A DNA stretch of 64,000 bases from assembly GCF_011602485.2 (NCBI RefSeq), contig NZ_CP050022.2, positions 5,724,001 through 5,788,000 on the forward strand, written 5' to 3'. The notes under the pieces were generated by a model. That model saw only the letters and a program-made list of their open reading frames with translations. It searched no databases and was not told the origin of the DNA. The number at the start of each line of letters is the position of its first letter. Position 1 is the first letter of the stretch. Both the position numbers and the translations under genes were made by a program. Source of the stretch: Bradyrhizobium sp. 1(2017). Its GTDB lineage: Bacteria; Pseudomonadota; Alphaproteobacteria; Rhizobiales; Xanthobacteraceae. Below are positions 42,341-49,608 of the stretch, piece by piece.

Positions 42341-45063
42341 GCTTCGAGATCAACGGCAAGCCATTTTCGCAAGCGCCGCGCGCCGGCCAGTGTCTGCGCA
42401 CGTTCCTGCGGGAGCTCGGTCATTTCGGGGTGAAGAAGGGCTGCGACGCGGGCGACTGCGGCGCCTGCACAGTGTTGCTCGACGGCGAGCCCGTGCATAG
42501 CTGCCTGATCCCGGCGTTTCGAGCCGAAGGACGCGCCGTGACCACGATCGAAGGTCTCGGCGGGGACCATGGCGCCCATCCGATGCAGCAGGCGTTCCTC
42601 GCTGCGCAAGGCTTTCAATGCGGCTTCTGCACAGCCGGCATGATCCTGACCTGCGCCTCGCTGAACCAGGCGCAGCGCACCGATCTCGGCACGGCGTTGA
42701 AGGGCAATATCTGCCGCTGCACCGGTTATCGCTCCATCGAGGACGCGCTGCTCGGCAAGTCCAACGTCGATGAGAGCGTCGCGCGCGGGGCCGCCTTCGG
42801 CCGCAGCCTGCCGGCCCCCGCAGGTCCCGACATCGTGCGAGGCAAGGCGCGCTACACATTCGACACCGAGCTCGAGGGCCTCCTGCACATCAAGCTGCTG
42901 CGCTCGCCGCACGCCCACGCCAGGATCGTCGCGATCGACAGGTCGGACGCCCTTCGCGTTCCCGGCGTGCACGCCGTGCTGACGCATGAGGATGCGCCGA
43001 CGGTCCTGATCTCGACCGCGCGACACGAGAAGGACTGGATGGACCCCGAGGACACCCGCATCCTCGATGACGTCGTCCGCTTCATCGGCCAGAAGGTCGC
43101 CGCCGTCGTCGCCGAGAGCGAAGCCGCCGCCGAGGAGGCGTGCCGGCAGCTCAAGGTCGATTACGAGATCCTGCCGGCACTGATCGATCCGGAGAAGGCG
43201 ATGGTGCCGGGCGCGCCGGTCATCCATCCCGACCGCACCACGGCGAACCGCGTCGCTGATGCCCAGCGCAACCTCGTCGCGGAAACGCATGGCGAGTATG
43301 GCGACGTCGCGGCCGCACTCGCGACCTCTGTCGCCACCTTCGAGGGCACCTTCCACAGTCACCGTGTGCAGCATGCCGCTTTGGAGACCCATGGCGGCCT
43401 CGCCTGGGTCGATGACGCCGGCGTCCTCAATGTCCGCACGTCGACGCAGGTGCCGTTCCTGACCCGCCGCGCACTGTCGGATATCTTCCAGCTTCCCATG
43501 GACAAGGTCCGCGTGTTCTGCGAGCGCGTCGGCGGCGGCTTCGGAGGCAAGCAGGAGATGTTCGTCGAGGACGTCCTGGCGCTCGCCGCGCTCAAGACCG
43601 GGCGACCTGTGAAACTGGAGCTGACCCGCGAGGAGCAGTTCATTGCGACCTCGACGCGGCACCCGATGCGGGTCCACATCAAGGCCGGTGCCGATGCCGA
43701 CGGCAAGCTGACCGCACTGCAGCTCGACGTGCTCTCGAACACCGGCGCCTACGGCAATCACGCCGGCCCCGTGATGTTCCACTCGCTGTCGGAGTCCATC
43801 GCCGTCTACAATTGCCCGAACAAGCGGGTTGACGGTTTCGCCGTCTACACCAACACGGTGCCATCGGGCGCGTTTCGCGGCTATGGCCTGCCGCAGACGC
43901 TGATCGCGATTGAGGCCGCCATCGACGAGCTGGCGAAGCAGCTCGGTATCAGCCCCTACGAGATGCGCCGGCGCAACATCGTCAGGCCCGGCGACTCCAT
44001 GCTCTCGCCACCGCCGTCCGAATTTCACGACGTCGTCTATGGCTCCTACGGGCTCGACCAGTGCCTCGACCTCGTCGAGCGCGCCATGCGGACCGAGGGT
44101 CCACAGCCGGAGCTTTCGCCGGAATGGCTGATCGGCGACGGCGTCGCTCTCACCATGATCGATTCCGCGCCCCCGGCCGGCCATCTCGCCGACGCCATGA
44201 TCGCGCTCAACGACGACGGCGGCTTCGACCTCACCGTCGGCACCGCCGAGTTCGGCAACGGCACAAGCACCGTGCACCGGCAGATCGCCGCGACGGTGCT
44301 CGCGACCACCGTGGACAGGATTCGCCTGCGTCAGTCCGACACCGCTCATGGGGGCCACGACACCGGCGCCTATGGCAGCGCCGGCATGTTCGTCGCGGGC
44401 AAGGCGACACATGCGGCGGCCGTGCAGCTTGCGACCGAGCTGAAGGCGGCGGCTGCGAGCGCCTGGCTCTGCGATGCCGCGAGCTGCGCGCTTGAAGGCG
44501 AAGCCGTCGTCAGCGGCGTGCGGCGCATGTCCTTCGTCGAGCTGGCAATGCTCGCGCGCGAACGCAGCGAGCCGCTCGCAGCGCACGGCGATTCCAGCGG
44601 CACGCCGCGTTCGGTCGGCTTCAATGTGCAGGGCTTCCGCGTCGCCGTGAACAAGGGCACCGGCGAGCTCAGGATACTCAAGAGCGTCCAGGCAGCGGAC
44701 GCCGGCGTTGTCGCCAATCCCATGCAATGCCGCGGGCAGGTCGAGGGCGGTGTCGCGCAGGCACTCGGCGCGGCGCTCTACGAGGAGATGGCGATCGATA
44801 CGGACGGCCGCGTCATCAACGCCAAGTTCCGCGACTATCACCTGCCCTCCTTCGCCGACGTGCCGCGCACCGAAGTGTTCTTCGCCGACACGAGCGACAC
44901 GGTCGGGCCGCTTGGGGCGAAGTCGATGAGCGAGAGCCCCTACAACCCCGTCGCCGCCGCGATCGGCAACGCCATCGCCGATGCCACCGGCATCCGCTTC
45001 ACCGCGCCGCCGTTCAAGCCGGATCGGCTGTTTCCGGCGCTGCTCGAGAAGTTCGGTAACTAG
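42337..45063 (+). CDS. Xanthine dehydrogenase, fused 2Fe-2S and molybdopterin subunit
   Basis: A 908-residue fusion. Residues 1-150 are the iron-sulfur part: Cys36, 41, 44 and 56 bind the plant-type cluster (GCDAGDCGACT), and Cys95, 98, 126 and 128 the second cluster (CGFC, CRC). The molybdopterin domain follows: GGGFGGKQEM, AFRGYGLPQ and the active-site Glu in LGAKSMSESP. It oxidises hypoxanthine or xanthine to urate. In most bacteria these are separate genes or fused differently (FeS with FAD, as in XdhA), so this arrangement is less common. Related enzymes accept other purines or aldehydes. Its stop overlaps the stop of the convergent gene (CTAG). Confidence 0.88.
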   Translation: MSFEINGKPFSQAPRAGQCLRTFLRELGHFGVKKGCDAGDCGACTVLLDGEPVHSCLIPAFRAEGRAVTTIEGLGGDHGAHPMQQAFLAAQGFQCGFCTAGMILTCASLNQAQRTDLGTALKGNICRCTGYRSIEDALLGKSNVDESVARGAAFGRSLPAPAGPDIVRGKARYTFDTELEGLLHIKLLRSPHAHARIVAIDRSDALRVPGVHAVLTHEDAPTVLISTARHEKDWMDPEDTRILDDVVRFIGQKVAAVVAESEAAAEEACRQLKVDYEILPALIDPEKAMVPGAPVIHPDRTTANRVADAQRNLVAETHGEYGDVAAALATSVATFEGTFHSHRVQHAALETHGGLAWVDDAGVLNVRTSTQVPFLTRRALSDIFQLPMDKVRVFCERVGGGFGGKQEMFVEDVLALAALKTGRPVKLELTREEQFIATSTRHPMRVHIKAGADADGKLTALQLDVLSNTGAYGNHAGPVMFHSLSESIAVYNCPNKRVDGFAVYTNTVPSGAFRGYGLPQTLIAIEAAIDELAKQLGISPYEMRRRNIVRPGDSMLSPPPSEFHDVVYGSYGLDQCLDLVERAMRTEGPQPELSPEWLIGDGVALTMIDSAPPAGHLADAMIALNDDGGFDLTVGTAEFGNGTSTVHRQIAATVLATTVDRIRLRQSDTAHGGHDTGAYGSAGMFVAGKATHAAAVQLATELKAAAASAWLCDAASCALEGEAVVSGVRRMSFVELAMLARERSEPLAAHGDSSGTPRSVGFNVQGFRVAVNKGTGELRILKSVQAADAGVVANPMQCRGQVEGGVAQALGAALYEEMAIDTDGRVINAKFRDYHLPSFADVPRTEVFFADTSDTVGPLGAKSMSESPYNPVAAAIGNAIADATGIRFTAPPFKPDRLFPALLEKFGN

Positions 45064-45947
45064 CTGCCGCGATAGGTCGAATAGCTCCACGGCGTGACCA
45101 ATAGCGGCACGTGATAGTGTCCCTCCGGCTCGCTGAACGCGAAGCGCAGCGGGATCTCGTCGAGGAATGGCGGGTCGGATAACGGTACGTTGCGCTCCGC
45201 GTAATATTTGGCGACGCTGAAGCGGAGCTCGTAGCGGCCGATCGGCAGCGGGCGACCGCCAATCAGTGGCTGGTCGGTGCGGCCGTCGGCGTTGGTCACG
45301 GCGCGCGCAATGACGCGGCTCTCGCCGAGGCTCGCGAGCTCCACCAGCTCAACCGGGATGCCAGATCCGGGCTTGCCCGCGTGATTGTCGAGCACATGCG
45401 TCGACAGCCGGCCGTGCACCATCAGCCTGTCGTCGGCAACGACGAGCTGATCGAGCCGCAGCGCGGAGATGCGGCCGATCTCCTCGATCGCGCGTCTTAT
45501 CTCCGTCTTGACGATGTTGAGCAGCCGCACCTCGAAATCACGCAGGATGGAATCCCTGGTGTGACGGCGCACGCAGACGATATAGGGGAAGCCGAATTTT
45601 TCACGATACGCGTTGTTGACGCGTTCGAATGCGGCGTATTCGGCGTCCGACAGCCGGTCGAGGCCGGCGCTGTTCTGCTCGTCGGTCGATTCCGCCGTGA
45701 GGCCGGCGGCGCGCTGCGTCTTGTTGGCGAGATCGGGATGCGCCCGGATCAGCGCAAGCTGCGCCTCCGGCTCGGCGCTCTGGATCGCCGCCATCAGAGT
45801 GGCGTGCAGCTGGTTGATGCCGGCGAACGGCCGCTTCGCGGCGAGCTGCTCGGCGATCCATGGCGAGTAGTCGACGACGTTGGCGAGGGCCGCGACGAAC
45901 TCGGCCTTGCCTGCAGCGTTGAGATCGGCCAGCGAGATCTGCGGCAT
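45060..45947 (-). CDS. Bifunctional OHCU decarboxylase / 5-hydroxyisourate hydrolase
   Basis: A 295-residue fusion of two steps after urate oxidation. Residues 1-165 are OHCU decarboxylase (UraD), with the catalytic His70 in IRAHPDLANK and PYIVCVRRH. From about 178 it is the transthyretin-like HIU hydrolase (UraH): GRLSTHVLDNHAGKPG at the start and the signature YRGS as the very C-terminus. Together they convert 5-hydroxyisourate to OHCU and then to S-allantoin. Order is reversed relative to the reactions, as usual for this fusion. It lies 3 nt after the puuE gene. Confidence 0.9.
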   Translation of the reverse strand: MPQISLADLNAAGKAEFVAALANVVDYSPWIAEQLAAKRPFAGINQLHATLMAAIQSAEPEAQLALIRAHPDLANKTQRAAGLTAESTDEQNSAGLDRLSDAEYAAFERVNNAYREKFGFPYIVCVRRHTRDSILRDFEVRLLNIVKTEIRRAIEEIGRISALRLDQLVVADDRLMVHGRLSTHVLDNHAGKPGSGIPVELVELASLGESRVIARAVTNADGRTDQPLIGGRPLPIGRYELRFSVAKYYAERNVPLSDPPFLDEIPLRFAFSEPEGHYHVPLLVTPWSYSTYRGS

Positions 45948-45950
45948 CTC

Positions 45951-46886
45951 TCACCCGATCTCGAAAGCGTCGGCCGCCAGATGCGCGTGCTTGTCGTGCC
46001 AATGCTGTGCGATCTGCAATCGCGTCGGCACCCAGACGCGTTCGTGCTTACCGATATAGTCCAAGAAGCGGATCAACCCCGCAGCGCGGCCGGGGCGGCC
46101 GGCGAGGCGGCAGTGGAGACCCACCGACATCATCTTCGGCGCGCTCTCGCCTTCGGCATAGAGCACGTCGAAGGCGTCCTTCAGATAGGTGAAGAACTGC
46201 TCGCCTTCGGCAAACCCCTGCGGGTTGATGAAGCGCATGTCGTTGGCGTCCAACGTATAGGGAATGATGAGCTGCTTGCGGCCTGCGCCCCTGACCCAAT
46301 AAGGCAAATCGTCGGCATAGGAATCGCAGAGATAGAGGAAGCCGCCCTCCTCCATCAGGAGACGGTTGGTGTTGATCGAGGAGCGCCCGGTGTACCAGCC
46401 GAGCGGCCGCGATCCGGTCGCCTCGAGGTGGACGCGGATTGCCTCGGCGATCTCGGCGCGCTCCTGCGCCTCGGTCATGTCCTTGTGCTCGATCCACTTC
46501 AGGCTGTGGCTGGAGATATCCCAGCCCGCCTCCTTCATCGCCGCGACGATCTCGGGATTGCGCTTCAGCGCGGTGGCGACGCCGAACACGGTGGTTGGCC
46601 AGTTGCGCGCGGTGAACATGCGCCAGAGTCGCCAGAACCCGGCGCGCGAGCCGTATTCGAACATGGATTCGATATTGGCGTGGCGCTGGCCCGGCCAGGG
46701 CTGCGCGCCGAGCACGTCGGACAGGAAGGCTTCCGAGGCGCGATCGCCGTGCAGGATGTTGTTCTCGCCGCCCTCCTCGAAATTGACGACGAACTGCACC
46801 GCGACCCGCGCATTGCCGGGCCATTGCGGATGCGGCGGGTTGCGGCCGTAGCCGCGGAGATCGCGCGGGTAGCTTGTGTCAGCCAC
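45951..46886 (-). CDS. puuE: Allantoinase, PuuE (polysaccharide-deacetylase fold)
   Basis: A 311-residue metal-independent allantoinase of the PuuE family, opening allantoin to allantoate. Family segments visible: YPRDLRGYGRNPPHPQWPG, VNFEEGGENN, HGDRASEAFLSDV, GWDISSHSLKWIEH and GRPGRAAGLIRFLDYI. Start is GTG immediately after the DUF3830 stop (TGA-GTG), so the operon runs DUF3830, puuE, uraD-uraH. The product is the likely substrate of the amidase at 27.4 kb. Confidence 0.9.
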   Translation of the reverse strand: MADTSYPRDLRGYGRNPPHPQWPGNARVAVQFVVNFEEGGENNILHGDRASEAFLSDVLGAQPWPGQRHANIESMFEYGSRAGFWRLWRMFTARNWPTTVFGVATALKRNPEIVAAMKEAGWDISSHSLKWIEHKDMTEAQERAEIAEAIRVHLEATGSRPLGWYTGRSSINTNRLLMEEGGFLYLCDSYADDLPYWVRGAGRKQLIIPYTLDANDMRFINPQGFAEGEQFFTYLKDAFDVLYAEGESAPKMMSVGLHCRLAGRPGRAAGLIRFLDYIGKHERVWVPTRLQIAQHWHDKHAHLAADAFEIG

Positions 46887-47300
46887 TCAGACTTCCTCGA
46901 AGCGGATCGGCAGGGCGCCCTTCCACAGCACGCTCTTGCCGAGGGTCGCAAGGTTCTCCAGCCCCGAGGTCAGCGTGATGAAATGGTTGCCGGCGAGCTG
47001 GCCCATCTTGCTCGCGAAATGCACGCCACCATAGGCGAGCAGGATCTCGGTCTCGCTGATGCCGCCGGGATAGAGGATGATCTGGCCGGGCGCGGGATAG
47101 CTGGTGTGGTTCTCGTAGCCGACGCCGAAATCGAGATCGCCGAGCGGCATCCACACCCCTTCGCCGCTCCAGCGCACATGGATGATGTGGCTTTCGAACG
47201 GCAGCGCCTTGCGGAACGCGGCGACGGTCTTGGGGGCCAGCTGCTCCTCGAAACGGGCGTCGAAGGTGAAATCGCCGGCGCGGATAACGAGTTTGCTCAT
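46887..47300 (-). CDS. DUF3830 family protein in the ureide operon
   Basis: A 137-residue protein of the DUF3830 family, thought to have a cyclophilin-like beta-barrel. Key stretches: IHVRWSGEGVWMPLGDLD, GYENHTSYPAPGQIILYPGG and LLAYGGVHFASKMGQLAGNHF. No biochemical role is established to my knowledge. Zero spacing to puuE and operon membership with uraD-uraH argue for a function in urate or allantoin breakdown, perhaps a missing step or a small-molecule binding role. ATG 47300 follows AGAGAGATGAG. Confidence 0.82.
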   Translation of the reverse strand: MSKLVIRAGDFTFDARFEEQLAPKTVAAFRKALPFESHIIHVRWSGEGVWMPLGDLDFGVGYENHTSYPAPGQIILYPGGISETEILLAYGGVHFASKMGQLAGNHFITLTSGLENLATLGKSVLWKGALPIRFEEV

Positions 47301-47506
47301 CTCATCTCTCTGGATCGGGTCGCAGGGTCGGGGGCAACGGCGCCACAGGGAAGCTTCAGGCAAAGAGCACTCCCGACAGCTTCGCGCAAGGGGCGTGCTG
47401 CATCGCGGGCGAGGTCGAGATGCCCGGCCGTGGCCTTCGGCATCGTCTTGACTTGCGCTGCCGCCGGCGAGGCGATCAGCGGCAGGACCAGTGGATATCT
47501 CGACAT
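47297..47506 (-). CDS. Possible small exported protein, 69 aa
   Basis: The frame starts MSRYPLVLPLIASPAAAQ, a credible signal peptide, and continues for about 50 polar residues to a stop that overlaps the DUF3830 ATG (ATGA). That overlap suggests translational coupling, but there is no strong ribosome-binding site and the mature part has no recognised domain. It could equally be an untranslated leader of the operon. Confidence 0.35.
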   Translation of the reverse strand: MSRYPLVLPLIASPAAAQVKTMPKATAGHLDLARDAARPLREAVGSALCLKLPCGAVAPDPATRSREMR

Positions 47507-47634
47507 CGCTGTCGCCTGGAGATCCAATTGGCCCATTGAACCGGATTGCGGCCCGCAAGTCCATCGGCGCCGCGCGCGCGATTTGCCGAATATTCAGCCC
47601 GCGGCCAGGCAACTTCTGGTGTCGTCATTGCGCA

Positions 47635-47702
47635 CTCTCGTGTCCCGGACAAGCTGCAGCGCACCGCTGAAGGAGCGCTGCGCTGCGTCCGGGGCGCGAG
47701 AG
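47635..47702. repeat. Dispersed palindromic repeat (CTCTCGTGTCCCGGAC type)
   Basis: The arm CTCTCGTGTCCCGGAC pairs with GTCCGGGGCGCGAGAG at the other end (13 of 16 positions). Between lies the CTGCAGCGCACCGCTGAAG-type filler that I recognise from many intergenic copies in Bradyrhizobium genomes. Copy number elsewhere cannot be checked here. Confidence 0.65.
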
Positions 47703-47731
47703 CGGAGTGTGGCGCAATACTCTCCCCACAA

Positions 47732-47818
47732 CGTCATTGCGAGGAGCCCTTGCGACGAGGCAATCCAGAATCCCACCGGGGTGAGCCTCTGGATTGCTTC
47801 GCTGCGCTCGCAATGACG
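47732..47818. repeat. Dispersed palindromic repeat (CGTCATTGCGAGGAGC type)
   Basis: CGTCATTGCGAGGAGC ... GCAATCCAGA is mirrored by TCTGGATTGCTTCGCTGCG, then CTCGCAATGACG. This long hairpin element is, from memory, among the commonest intergenic repeats of Bradyrhizobium and relatives. It has no mobility gene and is probably a transcribed stem-loop of the REP/MITE kind. Confidence 0.75.
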
Positions 47819-47899
47819 GAGCGTGAGGTTGCAGCGTCGCTCTTTCGGCTTGCATTTCCAAACCCAGACACGGTTTCGCATTCTCGCGGCGCTTTTCGC

Positions 47900-48420
47900 C
47901 CGAGCTTTGCTTGATGTCTCCACGCTCTCATCCAAGAGGGCGCAGGGAAGGCCGGGTGCCAGCTTGCACCCGCGGTCTGCTGCGCGAATAATGCGCAAAG
48001 GAGACCGCACAGCAGCATACAGGTGAAGCCCATCACTCGGCCTTCCCTGCGCGATGGTCGGACGGCGTATGCCGTGCTCTCCCGGGAGCCGAATTCCCTC
48101 TGGCCTCCCTCACCCCGGCGAAAGTCGCCGGCACCGCGCCGGTTGACGCGACTGCCGCATCCGCCAGGGCTTGACCGTAGCAACGACGGCCAGGACCACA
48201 CGGTTTTACCGTACGCACGGCCCGCCATTTCGCCGCAGTTTTTCCAACCCTGTCGACGGAGCCGGAAACTTACAGACGAGACGAACCTGACAGCGCCGCT
48301 CGTCAACGCGATGCCCGGGACTCACGGAGAGCAATCCGCCCTGCCCTTGGCTGTTCGCGCGCGACGCTACCGCGTCCACCGCAAGCCCGACTCTGCGATC
48401 ACAACGACGATGGACCGCCC
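47900..48420. repeat. Mosaic of further dispersed repeat sequence, no real gene
   Basis: The stretch contains GGTCTGCTGCGCGAATAATGCG, written here only in part, and following GC-rich segments that I associate with repeated intergenic DNA in Bradyrhizobium. In translation it yields the familiar spurious peptide GFTCMLLCGLLCALFAQQTAG. Open frames here are by-products of repeat sequence. Exact element borders are not visible from one copy. Confidence 0.5.
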
Positions 48421-48539
48421 CTCAAGGGCGAGCCGGGATGGGCGACACATACGCCAAAACCGAATTTCGGTAAAGTGGAATATTTTCGGGCAATGGGATT
48501 GACAGGGCGCGACACGGGGAACTTGGCATGCAGGCAATG

Positions 48540-48563
48540 AAAAGGCGGCGCAACGCGCCGCCC
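48540..48563 (-). terminator. Rho-independent terminator
   Basis: GGCGGCGC-AAC-GCGCCGCC forms an 8-bp stem with a 3-nt loop. On the minus strand it is followed by TTTTCATT, so it terminates the gene at 48646-49053. Confidence 0.75.
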
Positions 48564-48645
48564 TTTCGCAGACCCCTGTGGTTCGATCCGATCTATGACG
48601 GATCCATCCAGCGACGCCGGGACCGGCCGTTCGGTACGGCCGTAA

Positions 48646-49053
48646 TCAGTAGCCGTAGTAGGGGCTGCCGTAGTACGCAGGGCCGCCACCGTAATAGCCC
48701 GGGCCGCCGTAGTAAGGACGCGGGCCATAGCCATAATAGTAGCGGTTCTCGTAGTAGTCGCGCCGCCGCTGCTCGGCGATTACCCCGCCGATGATGCCCG
48801 CCGCAGCGCCCATGAATGCAAGACCCGCCGCGTTCGGCCCGCGCCGATAGTAGTGACGACGACGGGCGGCGCTGAAATCGGTGACGGCGGCGGAGGCCTG
48901 CCCCGCCGCGGCAGCCTTTGCGGACACCGCCGGGCTCGAACCCGAGGATGCCGCGGCCGAGGGCGACACTGAGCTTGCGAGCAGCGCCAAGCCTGCGAAC
49001 GCGGCCAAGACCGTGTTGCGTCCGGCCGTGGAAATCATCGGTCCATCACTCAT
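48646..49053 (-). CDS. Exported Gly/Tyr-rich protein
   Basis: A 135-residue protein with a signal peptide (about 8-35, TVLAAFAGLALLASSVSPSAAA), an Ala/Ser linker, a short hydrophobic glycine-zipper-like segment (AAGLAFMGAAAGIIGGVIA) and a C-terminal tail of Tyr, Gly and Pro repeats (YYGYGP, YYGGPGYYGGG). Similar small secreted proteins with YGG tails are common in Bradyrhizobium and of unknown role; surface association is plausible. ATG 49053 follows AGAGGAAG. A terminator lies downstream. Confidence 0.75.
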   Translation of the reverse strand: MSDGPMISTAGRNTVLAAFAGLALLASSVSPSAAASSGSSPAVSAKAAAAGQASAAVTDFSAARRRHYYRRGPNAAGLAFMGAAAGIIGGVIAEQRRRDYYENRYYYGYGPRPYYGGPGYYGGGPAYYGSPYYGY

Positions 49054-49349
49054 CTAGATCTTCCTCTGTTCTCGCTCAAAACATATGTAAGCAAACAGTA
49101 TCTAACGCGCAAACCGCTGAAATGGTTTCCCGATCGCGGCGTTCTGCCACGCTTCGAACGATTGTAAACCGAACAATCGAATGCAGCTTGAACCATCCAA
49201 CCTGAGCGGTTAATGAACGGCCGCGCCGTTTTTTTCCGGTCGCCGTAAGCGTTTCACGTGAACCAACGCATCAACCGACGCCGTCGGGATGGATGCCATT
49301 TTCCAGGGTTCACCACGCTCGACACGTCCTTTTCCTCGAAAGAAATCAG

Positions 49350-49601
49350 ATGATCGCGGTTCGCAAACTGCCGGCGCGCTATGCGCCGATCGTGATGCCC
49401 TTTGTGCTGTCCATCCTCATGACGGCAGTGGTGTCAGTCATTTCCACGCTGCGAAGCTTGGGGGCAACGCCGGAATTTCTGGCGACTTGGCCCGGTGCCT
49501 GGGCGTTGTCTTGGCTCGTCGCCTTTCCGACGCTGCTGATGGTGCTACCACTGGTCCGTCGCATCGTGGCCTGCCTCGTCGCAGCGCCGCCCGGCCGATA
49601 G
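49350..49601 (+). CDS. DUF2798 small membrane protein
   Basis: An 83-residue protein with two transmembrane helices (about 12-34 and 48-72) and the DUF2798 pattern (RKLPARYAPIVMPFVLSILMT, then TWPGAWALSWLVAFPTLL). Function of the family is unknown. The Shine-Dalgarno is weak. It is convergent with the chloride channel gene, 7 nt apart. Confidence 0.75.
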   Translation: MIAVRKLPARYAPIVMPFVLSILMTAVVSVISTLRSLGATPEFLATWPGAWALSWLVAFPTLLMVLPLVRRIVACLVAAPPGR

Positions 49602-49608
49602 AAGGCGC

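Noticed and set aside
40003..45090. A minus-strand frame open for almost 1700 codons covering the deaminase gene and the whole complement of xanthine dehydrogenase
   Set aside because: Only the 40003-41352 part is a real protein. The rest is antisense to clearly coding genes, has no domain resemblance, and stays open because GC-rich codon bias suppresses stops in that frame.
47734..48306. A 190-codon minus-strand frame containing CMLLCGLLCALFAQQ
   Set aside because: It lies wholly in dispersed repeat sequence, and similar peptides are a known by-product of that repeat in Bradyrhizobium annotations.
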